Source of the DNA: Candidatus Hodarchaeota archaeon
Lineage (GTDB): Archaea > Asgardarchaeota > Heimdallarchaeia > Hodarchaeales > YT1-039
NCBI GenBank assembly: GCA_016840025.1
Contig: JAEOTF010000388.1
Span: 1 to 13,446 of the forward strand
Direction: 5' to 3'
DNA: 13,446 bases
Of the stretch, positions 7,211 through 13,446 are shown piece by piece; within the stretch, counting starts at the first letter, position 1, and each line of letters begins with the position of its first letter. The notes under the pieces were generated by a model that ran no database searches, was not told the origin of the DNA, and saw nothing but the letters and a program-made list of their open reading frames with translations. The position numbers and the translations under genes are program-made.

Positions 7211-8263
7211 TTAAGTCACGCGTGCTGGTATATAATTTCTAAGAGGACAAGAAAATTTCTTTATGCATTTTCCACAATGACGTGGATGAGTTTTACAACC
7301 AACATTAAACGCGGCTTCCCCAGCTAATCTAGCTTCTTTTTGGGAGTATTTATCGCTATAAGGAAATGTATTAACAATTGTGGGTAAAATACCCGAAATG
7401 TCAGGAAAACCTACTCCAGTCACTTTTTCTAGACCACATTTATGAGCAATCTCAACCATTTCTTCTATAAATCTCGATGATGCCCCTGAGAATGCATCTA
7501 ACACAAAATTAGGACGAAAAGCAAGGAAAGAAACTGGAAGATCGGGTGATAAATCGGCTATAAATTCACAGAGTCCTTGAATTTCTTTGTGTTCAACAAT
7601 CTCAGGGATAGTTACAATTCGAAATTCCCAAAGCTTTTCGGGAGCGGTCTTGACAAGAGCTTCAGCATTACGTAAGATTGGTTCATTATCAGCTCCAGTC
7701 AGACTTCTGTGAACTTCAGAAGAATAAGCCTTAAGGTCATAAGTAATAGAAGTTGTAAACTTGAGAACACGCTTAAAACTATCAGAAGTCAAAAAACCAT
7801 TCGTATCAAAATTCACTCGTATGCCAGATTCCATAAGTGAAGCATGGTCGATTAGTTGCTCAATATATGGAAGATGAATAGTAGGCTCGCCTCCTGAAAA
7901 AAAGATTCTATCAGCTTTGATCCAAGAGGCTGCTTGAGATTTTAATTGTGATACGCTGGTGGTAGCTAACCGTTTGGGATCAATAAATCCCTGAAAACTC
8001 GCCTTAACTTTCGAATGAGTATAAGCATGAGCAATTTCCCAATTTTGGCAATGGAGACATTTGAAATTACAACCAGCTGTAAAAATGGTATAGGATTGGG
8101 GGGGACTAGGATGGAGTTGGCAAGAGGCAACCACTGGTAAGGTCATCCCACAAGTTCCTCTTTCACCTGCTAAACGATCCACTCCGCAACGCCATTCACA
8201 GAGGTGGCAGTTCTCTAGTTCCTTCAAATAGTCCAGTTTTTCTATATCTGAAGAAATAGACAT
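7211..8263 (-). CDS. Radical SAM protein, PflA-like, with extra N- and C-terminal Cys clusters
   Basis: A 350-residue S-adenosylmethionine radical enzyme. The SAM-cleaving [4Fe-4S] cluster motif is GCNFKCLHCQNWE (C65, C69, C72), followed by the FFSGGEPT motif for SAM binding and a TIM-barrel-like region. Before it is a second cysteine set, C19-x2-C22-x3-C26-x11-C38, the leader seen in PflA/PflX-like COG1180 and COG1313 proteins. At the C-terminus C323, C330, C333 and C339 form another cluster-like set. Enzymes with such additions usually bind auxiliary Fe-S clusters. The substrate is not recognisable. It could activate a glycyl radical enzyme, but none is in view, or modify a protein or RNA. 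The ATG at 8263 has AGGT eight bases upstream. The M24 peptidase gene lies 103 bases upstream on the same strand, with a possible terminator between, so cotranscription is uncertain. Confidence 0.85.
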   Translation of the reverse strand: MSISSDIEKLDYLKELENCHLCEWRCGVDRLAGERGTCGMTLPVVASCQLHPSPPQSYTIFTAGCNFKCLHCQNWEIAHAYTHSKVKASFQGFIDPKRLATTSVSQLKSQAASWIKADRIFFSGGEPTIHLPYIEQLIDHASLMESGIRVNFDTNGFLTSDSFKRVLKFTTSITYDLKAYSSEVHRSLTGADNEPILRNAEALVKTAPEKLWEFRIVTIPEIVEHKEIQGLCEFIADLSPDLPVSFLAFRPNFVLDAFSGASSRFIEEMVEIAHKCGLEKVTGVGFPDISGILPTIVNTFPYSDKYSQKEARLAGEAAFNVGCKTHPRHCGKCIKKFSCPLRNYIPARVT

Positions 8264-8314
8264 CGAGCACTACCTATTTAATGCTATCATGATTGTAATT
8301 TCCTGCCCCCCCTA

Positions 8315-8324
8315 CTATTTAAGA
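8315..8324 (-). promoter_or_regulatory. Possible TATA box for the radical SAM gene
   Basis: On the minus strand this reads TCTTAAATAG, 52-61 bases before the ATG at 8263. It is separated from that gene by a run of seven G on the same strand (C7 at 8306-8312). Confidence 0.3.
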
Positions 8325-8337
8325 TAAGAAGAAAAGG

Positions 8338-8358
8338 TAAAAAAGCCCAAAGAAGGCT
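8338..8358 (-). terminator. Possible terminator after the M24 peptidase gene
   Basis: On the minus strand AGCC (8358-8355) and GGCT (8347-8344) form a four-pair stem. It is followed by a T-run (8344-8339), starting about eight bases after the peptidase stop codon. The stem is short. Confidence 0.35.
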
Positions 8359-8366
8359 ATATCAAT

Positions 8367-9491
8367 CTAAATGACAAGTGGTTCTTTAGGTGTTGAACAT
8401 AAACGTTCAGCTTGGGTTTTTCGGATAACGACATTGTCTTCTAATCGAACCCCCCACTTTCCTTTCCAATATAAACCGGGTTCTACTGTTATAACAGCAT
8501 TTTCTAAGGTTACCATGTCATCTGGGCTGTTTTTAGATAAGCTTGGACCAATGTCATGGCATTCAAAACCAATAGGATGCCCCAACCCATGGGTGAAGAG
8601 TTCATCAGGATCATAACCAGTTTCGCGGAAATACTCAATTACTTCGCATGCCACGTTTTTGCAGGAGATACCAGCCTTTAATGCTTTGATTCCAATTTCT
8701 TTAGCTTCAGATACTGCCTGATATACCGCCAAGAACTCTTCGGAAGGCTTACCTACAAAGAATGTCCATGTCAGATCAGAAACGGAACCGCCTTTTCGAA
8801 TACCTACATCAATCAATAGAGGAGCACCAGTTTGAACTTTCTTATTTCCTGTATTATGATGAGGATCAGCTGAATTCTCAGCAACCCCTACAATTGTATC
8901 AAAAGCCATTCCTCCATCAGCTTCACGGCGTAAACGATACTCTAATTCAGCAGCAACCTCTAGTTCCGTCATGTTAGGTTTAACTATATTGGGAATAAGT
9001 TCAAGTCCTGCCATAGTGGCTTTAGCAGCGGCTCGATGATTTTTAATCTCCTCTTCGTTTTTTACCGAGCGTAATTCATAAATAAATTTCGCAGCAGAAT
9101 GAAATTTGGCATTAGGGAGAAGTTTGGATACCCACAAGTAATCAGAATATGTTAGTCCATGAACACCTCTAAGGGTTTCATCATTATAGTTAAGGGCAAT
9201 GCTCTGCATATTACTCAAAATTTTAAGGAATTTTTCTTCCATTTCTTCATTATCGCGATAGCCATCAATTTTTGCAACATCTCTAAGGTTTTTCTCAGCC
9301 ATCGGTCGTTCCATTGCCCCCGTGAGTACATAATTTGTTTGTTCAGGTGGAGTTATGACTATAAAGTGTCTCCCTGGAATCCGTAAAGACATTAAGATAT
9401 TTGAGTTGGGATCACGGGTTTCTGCCGTCGTTACCAACCAACAATCAACTTTGTGCGTTTCCACAATTTTTTCGGCTTCTAAAAACTTCAT
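8367..9491 (-). CDS. M24-family metallopeptidase (Xaa-Pro aminopeptidase/dipeptidase-like)
   Basis: A 374-residue cytosolic peptidase with an N-terminal creatinase-like domain (about 1-140) and a C-terminal pita-bread catalytic domain. The five expected metal ligands are all present: D228 and D239 (in IDVGIRKGGSVSDLTWTF), H305 (in THGLGHPIG), E337 (in TVEPGLY) and E351 (in VRLED). H312 sits where a catalytic His is expected. The architecture suggests cleavage of Xaa-Pro bonds in peptides, but M24B members with other substrates cannot be excluded. The ATG at 9491 is preceded by GAGGAG seven bases upstream. The gene is divergent from the tnpB element. The T-run hairpin at 8338-8358 probably ends its transcript. 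Confidence 0.9.
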   Translation of the reverse strand: MKFLEAEKIVETHKVDCWLVTTAETRDPNSNILMSLRIPGRHFIVITPPEQTNYVLTGAMERPMAEKNLRDVAKIDGYRDNEEMEEKFLKILSNMQSIALNYNDETLRGVHGLTYSDYLWVSKLLPNAKFHSAAKFIYELRSVKNEEEIKNHRAAAKATMAGLELIPNIVKPNMTELEVAAELEYRLRREADGGMAFDTIVGVAENSADPHHNTGNKKVQTGAPLLIDVGIRKGGSVSDLTWTFFVGKPSEEFLAVYQAVSEAKEIGIKALKAGISCKNVACEVIEYFRETGYDPDELFTHGLGHPIGFECHDIGPSLSKNSPDDMVTLENAVITVEPGLYWKGKWGVRLEDNVVIRKTQAERLCSTPKEPLVI

Positions 9492-9540
9492 AAGTAAGCT
9501 CCTCTATTTTGGATTGAGCGTATCAGCTTGGTTCATCTGA

Positions 9541-9551
9541 TTAATTAATAA
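9541..9551 (-). promoter_or_regulatory. TATA-like box for the M24 peptidase gene
   Basis: On the minus strand this reads TTATTAATTAA, 50-60 bases before the ATG at 9491. A start about 25 bases downstream leaves room for the GAGGAG ribosome-binding site. It lies outside the mobile element, so the insertion left this promoter intact. Confidence 0.35.
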
Positions 9552-9615
9552 TTTTTCAAAATGTTGAAGAATAACAAAAAATGGTCTATTCAATTTTAAA
9601 AGATGCGGCAAGAAG

Positions 9616-9635
9616 TCCCTTTCCTTTAAGAGGGA
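9616..9635 (+). repeat. Left-end hairpin of the IS605-type element
   Basis: TCCCTTT (9616-9622) pairs with AGAGGGA (9629-9635), including one G-T pair, around the six-base loop CCTTTA. The surrounding GAAGTCCC...GGGATGAATTAC echoes the right end, GAAGCCC...GGGGTGGTTTCAC. It could be the left end recognised by a TnpA supplied in trans or a remnant of another element's right end. Confidence 0.5.
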
Positions 9636-9676
9636 TGAATTACCCGTGCTTCACTTGGAACAGGGGGGGTCAAAGG

Positions 9677-9684
9677 TTTATAAA
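9677..9684 (+). promoter_or_regulatory. TATA box giving a probable leaderless tnpB transcript
   Basis: TTTATAAA is a near-ideal archaeal TATA box. Its centre is about 26 bases before the ATG at 9707, so transcription should begin at or next to the start codon. There is no obvious Shine-Dalgarno motif close enough to matter. Confidence 0.5.
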
Positions 9685-9706
9685 GAAGGAACTCACCCTC
9701 TTTGCT

Positions 9707-11078
9707 ATGTTACTCACCTACAAAACGCGGATTGAGCCCACTCCTGCTCATGAACAGGTGTTGTGGGACTTAGCTGAGCGGTGTAGGTTATTGTATAATT
9801 TTGCGCTCCAAGATCGTCGAGTTAACTGGGGCTACACAACAAAATCTCCCACCCACCCAACGGAAGTATCTGAGTTATGTGGACCAGCAAAATTAACTTC
9901 CCACTCTGAAGAAAACGTACCCTAAATACCAGTGGGTCTATTCCAAAGTCCTGCAACTGGTCTTACGAACCTTAGATGCCAATCACAAATCCTATCTAGC
10001 ACTTAAGAGGCAGGGCGATTCAGCAGCCCGCCCACCTCAGTTCAAGGGGAAAAAACACTTTTTTACCTTGAAATACAACCAGAGTGGCTTCCAAGTCACC
10101 CAAAAAACCTTGACCCTGTCTCACAAACATCCCTCAAAGATAAAATTAGCATTTTCGTTGGTGTACCTTCCTCAAGGACGAATCAAACAGGTAGACCGCT
10201 ATCACACCCCTACCACGAAAGAATGGTGGGTCTCCTTTATATGTGAGGTCGAAGTACTTCCCTATGTCGATAATGGGTTGTATCAAGCCTTTGATCCAGG
10301 GGTTGACCAGATTGTGGCGGCCGTGAACTCCCAGGGCAAGACGTTGTTGATACCGAATCGCCGCCCGGACAAGTACTGGAAACCCCAGCTAGCCGAAGTG
10401 CAGGCCAAACGAGACCGGTGTAAAAAGAACAGCTGGCGTTGGCGTAAATACCACCGGAAATTGAGACGAATGCAGCGAAAATCGAGCAATCAGATCAAAG
10501 ACTTTCAACACTGGGTGAGTAACAAAATTGTGAAAAATATCAAAGCCAACACGTTGATTTTCGGGAAGCCTGAGGTGAAACGGATGGCTCAGCATCAGAG
10601 GTCCGGCGGGAACAAAGCCACCCGCACCCTCCATTATGCGCTGCAGAACACGGGCTCTATAAGCCGCTTTATCGAACTAGTAACCTATAAAGCCCAAAGG
10701 AAAGGTAAAAAAGTAATACTCGTTGATGAAGCTTATAGTACCCAGGTCTGCCCATGTTGTGGAACGGTAGAACCTCATACCTTAGATGAACGATTTGTTG
10801 AATGTGTGCATTGTGGTTTTCAAGCCGATCGAGACCTAGCTGCCAGCATCAATATCATGGCGCGGTTCTATCTCGAAAAAGACCGGTATGAAGGCCTATG
10901 TCATGAACCCTCTGTGAACGAGGAACTTTTTTTTCAGCAATGGAAGGGTTTGCTGCGACACACAGCCCAAGGTAAAACGAAAGTTTCCTTGTCCAGTTAC
11001 TGGGCACGGTTCGGCGGACTCGCAGTGCAAATTCTCATCCCGCACCCTAGGGTGCCGATGGGAAGCCCGGCTCTTTAG
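9707..11078 (+). pseudogene. tnpB: tnpB, RNA-guided nuclease of IS605-type elements, broken by frameshift and stop
   Basis: TnpB is the omega-RNA-guided nuclease ancestral to Cas12. The N-terminus begins MLLTYKTRIEPTP and reaches LLYNFALQDRRVNWGYT, a typical helix-turn-helix start. Near 9839-9842 the homologous reading moves to another frame (NLPPTQRKYLSYVDQQN), which equals one extra base or two lost. A TAA at 9894-9896 then replaces what is probably a Gln codon (CAA). From 9897 to the TAG at 11076-11078 the frame is open. RuvC-I Asp is in FDPGVD (codon 10293), the zinc ribbon is CPCC...CVHC (10749-10814), and RuvC-III is ADRDLAAS (10824 on). The RuvC-II position reads LIFGKPEVKRM, with Gly at 10563 where Glu is usual. 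Partial proteins from 9707 or from ATG 10068 could be made, but the full nuclease cannot. Confidence 0.85.
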
Positions 11079-11094
11079 AGCGGGGTGGTTTCAC
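10950..11094 (+). ncRNA. Probable omega-RNA (reRNA) scaffold at the tnpB 3' end
   Basis: In this superfamily the guide RNA scaffold overlaps the end of tnpB and stops at the right end, with the guide read from flanking DNA. Here the last 60 bases hold GCACCCTAGGGTGC (11042-11055) and a second stem, CCC-G-GCTC/GAGC-G-GGG (11066-11085), with one mismatch and a TTTA loop. The 5' limit is a guess. The guide would be read from 11095 on, inside the neighbouring gene's 3' end. Confidence 0.45.
11042..11085 (+). repeat. Tandem hairpins at the right end of the element
   Basis: A perfect 14-base palindrome (GCACCC-TA-GGGTGC) is followed ten bases later by an eight-position stem, C11066-C11073 with G11078-G11085. 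Its only mismatch is G11069 against G11082. The tnpB stop codon TAG sits at the loop edge of the second stem, as is common in these elements. Confidence 0.65.
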
Positions 11095-11867
11095 CTTTTA
11101 GAAGCAAAGTAAGACCCAAGCTTTCCTACGATCTGAGGATTGTTTTGTACGGGTCTTGCTAGTGAAAAAGCATAACAACCCATTTTTAATACAGTTTTAG
11201 CGGTTTCTATATCCCAAATGGAATTATTTGCAATTATTCTTATCCGAGAGCTGTTAGAGATCGTATTTAATGTCTTAAGATCGGGGCCTGCACAACCAGG
11301 GATATATGAGTCGATATGAAGGAAACTAGTGCCCCATTCATGCAATTGCTCTATCATCATAGACAAATCTGTTGAACTAGCTCTCAATTTTACTGATACT
11401 GGGATGTCATAATCTTGTGGAATTAATATTACTTCTTTGAGTAATGCTAGATTTCTTAACATGCCTTCTCCTGCACCCACTTTCACCAGTGCAGCTTGCC
11501 GACAATGGACATTAACTTCCAAAACAATTGAAGTTTTATGCTCATTTTTACAAATGAGCTGACATAGCTTTGAGAGTGCATCTGTCTCTGTTATTCGGAT
11601 ATTCACAAAAACTGGGCAAGGTTCCTCAATTAATCCGAGTTGGAATAGAATATATTCATTAATTTTGTCAGGGGGGATAATAAATTCTTCCCGTCCTGTT
11701 TTTACAACCTTTTGAGCCGCCATCCATGTATTTTTGTCAATATTAAAACCACCAATTGTTACTCCACCAGCACCCAGTTGAGCTACGCGTTGTGCAAAAC
11801 TACCATCAGTTTTTCCTGCCATTGCTGCAAGGATGGCGGGATTTCTAAGTTTTATTTGATGGAGCAT
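11091..11867 (-). CDS. nifR3/dihydrouridine-synthase-like TIM-barrel protein, archaeal type
   Basis: A 258-residue TIM-barrel protein related to dihydrouridine synthases and the archaeal nifR3-related family. It begins LRNPAILAAMAGKTDG and has GAGGVTIGG. VNVHC places C122 where Dus enzymes have the catalytic Cys of GCP, followed by KVGAGEGML. K160 is in VSVKLR, H184 in FLHID, and a late LARPVQ resembles the IARP loop of the FMN site. FMN binding is therefore likely; whether it reduces tRNA uridine or another substrate is unknown. Its ATG lies inside the end of cofD with a 23-base overlap and only a weak GGGAAG upstream, suggesting translational coupling and a possible link to F420 chemistry. 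Its TGA stop (11093-11091) falls in the last bases of the mobile element, so the very C-terminus (FASKR) may have been trimmed. Confidence 0.72.
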   Translation of the reverse strand: MLHQIKLRNPAILAAMAGKTDGSFAQRVAQLGAGGVTIGGFNIDKNTWMAAQKVVKTGREEFIIPPDKINEYILFQLGLIEEPCPVFVNIRITETDALSKLCQLICKNEHKTSIVLEVNVHCRQAALVKVGAGEGMLRNLALLKEVILIPQDYDIPVSVKLRASSTDLSMMIEQLHEWGTSFLHIDSYIPGCAGPDLKTLNTISNSSRIRIIANNSIWDIETAKTVLKMGCYAFSLARPVQNNPQIVGKLGSYFASKR

Positions 11868-12777
11868 GCTTTATAACTTCCCGAGCAAGCTGTATTTTAT
11901 CAGATAAAGATTTCATAATAATATTAGTTGAGAAAATATCTATATTGTAATTAAAGTCTTTCATAATTGTTTCATCTTTATTATCAATCACCATAACATC
12001 TATAATGTCATAATATAGTTCCATTGTTCCATAAAACGAGGCTTCCTTACCCAATGCATTCATAAAGATACCGGCAGGACCCGAAATTGGAGAAATGCCG
12101 ATAAAGGGAGAAACAGCAAGTCTATATGCGGATGTATTCCGTAGAGCGTCTCTTATTGGATTTAATGCAATAATAGGGCCTATGCTAGAGACAGGATTAC
12201 TAGGGCCTATTATAACCCGATCAGCTTCCATTATTACCTCTATCACTTCTTTAGGAACCCTAGCGCCCTCTAATCCCTGAATTTTTATGTCTTTGACCTT
12301 GGGTTTGCCTTTTTCTCGTACCCAAAATTCTTCAAGATGCATTGAGCCATTCTCAGTTAAAATGACGGTCGATACAGGATCTTCAGCCATGGGAAATACT
12401 TTTTGGCTGATTTTCAGCCTTTGAGCTATTTCGTGAATTGTTTCCGAGAGTTCGAAGCCTTGTTTAAGGAGAAAGGTACGAAAAAGCGAAATTGCAGCGT
12501 CTGCATCACCTAGATTAAACCATACCTTTTCTCCAAGGAATTTGGTTAGTCCCTCTACAAGAAAATTGGTATCCCCTTTTATCCCCCAAAACTTATCAGG
12601 GTCGATAATTCCAGCCAGTGTGAAGAGTACGGAATCAACATCTGGACTTACATAAAGACCGTAGAAATTCCAATCATCTGCGGTATTTGCAATCACTACA
12701 AACTGTTCATTGATGTGAAGAAGTCCTTCAATCAGTTTTGGGGTGCCTGTTCCCCCGGAAAGCATGACAATTCTCAT
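11845..12777 (-). CDS. cofD: 2-phospho-L-lactate transferase (F420 biosynthesis)
   Basis: CofD joins the phospholactyl (or related) moiety to the deazaflavin Fo, the step that makes the F420-0 side chain; it is cytosolic. The 310-residue protein shows the family landmarks: LSGGTGTPKLIEGL (6-19), NTADDWNFYGLYVSPDVDS (31-49), FNLGDADAA, MAEDPVSTVI, IGPSNPVSSIGPII and VSPFIGISPISGPAG. The ATG at 12777 is preceded by AAAGGGT seven bases upstream. It is the first gene of a pair with the nifR3-like TIM barrel. A TATA-like box at 12823-12833 and an imperfect palindrome directly downstream of it suggest regulated transcription. No cofC, cofE, cofG or cofH is in the window, so the rest of the pathway lies elsewhere. 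Confidence 0.95.
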   Translation of the reverse strand: MRIVMLSGGTGTPKLIEGLLHINEQFVVIANTADDWNFYGLYVSPDVDSVLFTLAGIIDPDKFWGIKGDTNFLVEGLTKFLGEKVWFNLGDADAAISLFRTFLLKQGFELSETIHEIAQRLKISQKVFPMAEDPVSTVILTENGSMHLEEFWVREKGKPKVKDIKIQGLEGARVPKEVIEVIMEADRVIIGPSNPVSSIGPIIALNPIRDALRNTSAYRLAVSPFIGISPISGPAGIFMNALGKEASFYGTMELYYDIIDVMVIDNKDETIMKDFNYNIDIFSTNIIMKSLSDKIQLAREVIKHAPSNKT

Positions 12778-12800
12778 TTTTTTGACCCTTTCTCTATTTA

Positions 12801-12822
12801 GACTCTCTATGTAAAGAGACTC
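12801..12822 (-). promoter_or_regulatory. Candidate operator between the cofD TATA box and its start site
   Basis: On the minus strand GA-G-TCTCT and AGAGA-G-TC flank TTACAT, with all arm positions complementary except one. The 22-base imperfect palindrome fills the space between the TATA-like box at 12823-12833 and the expected transcript start near 12802. That is where many archaeal repressors bind. Which protein would bind is unknown. Confidence 0.38.
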
Positions 12823-12833
12823 AATTTAAAAAA
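12823..12833 (-). promoter_or_regulatory. TATA-like box for cofD
   Basis: On the minus strand this reads TTTTTTAAATT, 46-56 bases before the ATG at 12777. The predicted start near 12802 leaves a leader of about 25 bases containing AAAGGGT. Confidence 0.38.
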
Positions 12834-12943
12834 TCATAAAGTGACTTCCCCTTTTGGGCTTTTTGTCCCCTATCAGTGAATCCTGTGAAAGTAAAAGGAC
12901 TCTATCTCAGACAAGAATCATCGAATTAACAAAGGTGGCTTAA

Positions 12944-13446
12944 TTGAAGACTACTTACAAGCTATGGGTTTTATTTGCACTTATCATCTTTAGTTGCCTT
13001 ACTTTGCCCCTCTCTAGTGTTAATGCGGATTTAAAATCCGTAAAAAGTGAAACAGTGGGGCCACCAAGTAATCCAAATAACATCGTTGTATTATTTGACT
13101 TTGCACATGATCCTTATCTTAATGCAACTCATCTTACCAATTTAACCCGAGTTATTGAAGAGGAGTTAAATTTTCAAGTCAAAAATGCGACAGAATTCGC
13201 AGATTTTAGAGATAAGCTAGAAGAAGCCTCGATCCTAGTTTTAATTGCGTCAAGGGAACCATTTAGCAACACTACCGATGAAAATGAATTAGCGCTTATT
13301 CAAAGATTTTTAGATAGAGGAGGAGGTTTACTGGTTCTGGGACTCCCAGAAAATCGCTCCACCTACCTTAATGCAGCTGTAGACCCCTTTTCTTTCCAAT
13401 TCTATAATACAAGTGCATTTGCAGGCATACGACCTATCAATGACAC
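12944..13446 (+). CDS. Exported GATase-like (DUF4350-like) protein, N-terminal part
   Basis: The frame is open to the right edge, so 167 residues and the start of a longer protein are visible. Residues 1-28 form a signal peptide (KTTYK, hydrophobic core 8-20, likely cut after VNA). From about residue 44 a class I glutamine-amidotransferase-like alpha/beta fold begins: NIVVLFDFAHD, LEEASILVLIAS, and FLDRGGGLLVLG. This resembles DUF4350 and related archaeal extracytoplasmic domains that usually lack amidotransferase activity. Five N-X-S/T sequons in the visible part fit a glycosylated exported protein. The start is TTG at 12944, because the codon before it is TAA and the signal peptide begins here. 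AAGGTGG lies five bases upstream. A C-terminal membrane anchor is likely by analogy with the other surface proteins but is outside the window. Confidence 0.75.
   Translation, partial: MKTTYKLWVLFALIIFSCLTLPLSSVNADLKSVKSETVGPPSNPNNIVVLFDFAHDPYLNATHLTNLTRVIEEELNFQVKNATEFADFRDKLEEASILVLIASREPFSNTTDENELALIQRFLDRGGGLLVLGLPENRSTYLNAAVDPFSFQFYNTSAFAGIRPIND

Larger units (their letters stand above)
9612..11094 (+). mobile_element. IS200/IS605-superfamily element carrying only tnpB (IS1341-type)
   Basis: A roughly 1.5 kb insertion, visibly GC-richer than its neighbours, holding one broken tnpB and no tnpA. The ends are not inverted repeats, as expected for this superfamily, but each has a hairpin. 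The left one is 9616-9635. The right one is 11066-11085, preceded by a perfect palindrome at 11042-11055. The right boundary is taken at GTTTCAC (11088-11094), because the pattern GAAGCCC-hairpin-GGGGTGGTTTCAC is the usual right end of these elements. The left boundary is approximate, since no flanking target copy is visible. Without TnpA it would need a transposase in trans, and with tnpB interrupted it is probably a dying copy. Confidence 0.8.

Noticed and set aside
7130..7327. 65-residue forward open frame overlapping the NIF3-family and radical SAM genes
   Set aside because: It overlaps the ends of two well-supported genes and both terminators, has no ribosome-binding site, and looks like a shadow.
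8306..8312. C7 run as a phase-variable tract
   Set aside because: It lies between genes, seven bases is short, and there is no evidence it tunes the promoter; another G7 (9663-9669) lies in the mobile element.
8371..9540. Several forward open frames opposite the M24 peptidase
   Set aside because: They mirror a gene with all five metal ligands and lack ribosome-binding sites or recognisable domains.
9581..9706. Start of tnpB at the ATG at 9581
   Set aside because: The extra 42 residues are translated from the left-end hairpin and promoter; homology begins at the ATG at 9707.
10283..10634. Two reverse open frames within tnpB
   Set aside because: They are antisense shadows in a GC-richer coding region.
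1..13446. CRISPR array or defence island
   Set aside because: No regularly spaced repeats and no defence-type proteins apart from the broken tnpB were seen.

Overview
The window looks like a piece of an AT-rich archaeal chromosome. The evidence is a cofD gene for coenzyme F420, an archaeal nifR3-related TIM-barrel gene, T/A-rich TATA-like boxes upstream of most genes, clear Shine-Dalgarno motifs with some TTG and GTG starts, and sequon-rich secreted proteins ending in one membrane helix plus a basic tail. An Asgard-type or other mesophilic archaeon fits best, but the lineage is an inference and cannot be settled here.

Layout. At 1-54 is the 3' tip of a gene for a membrane-anchored protein, followed by about 250 bases with only broken coding-like fragments. 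A large exported, C-terminally anchored surface protein lies on the minus strand (306-1736). A corrinoid adenosyltransferase gene (2131-2658, +) follows. Next is a minus-strand pair, a nitroreductase-fold flavoprotein followed by a Cys-rich FAD oxidoreductase (4692 down to 2713). Divergent to that pair are a phosphomannomutase/phosphoglucomutase (4804-6180, +) and a NIF3-family protein (6292-7137, +). A radical SAM protein (7211-8263, -) and an M24 metallopeptidase (8367-9491, -) come next.

At about 9612-11094 sits a GC-richer IS200/IS605-type element that carries only tnpB (no tnpA). Its tnpB is broken by one frameshift and one in-frame stop. The right end, with stacked hairpins and the expected omega-RNA 3' end, abuts the 3' end of the next gene and supplies its stop codon. 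Beyond it is the minus-strand pair cofD -> nifR3-like TIM barrel (12777 down to 11091), which overlap by 23 nt. The window closes with the start of an exported GATase-like protein (12944 onward, +).

How the genes fit together. Most are housekeeping cofactor or flavin functions: F420 side-chain synthesis (CofD), adenosylcobalamin formation, flavin-dependent reductases, hexose-phosphate mutase for glycan precursors (useful to the heavily sequon-bearing surface proteins), and peptide turnover. I see no complete defence system, CRISPR array, rRNA or tRNA. The most interesting features are the unusual tnpB active-site layout, the junction between the element and its neighbour gene, the possible operator over the cofD promoter, and the Cys-rich FAD and radical SAM proteins.
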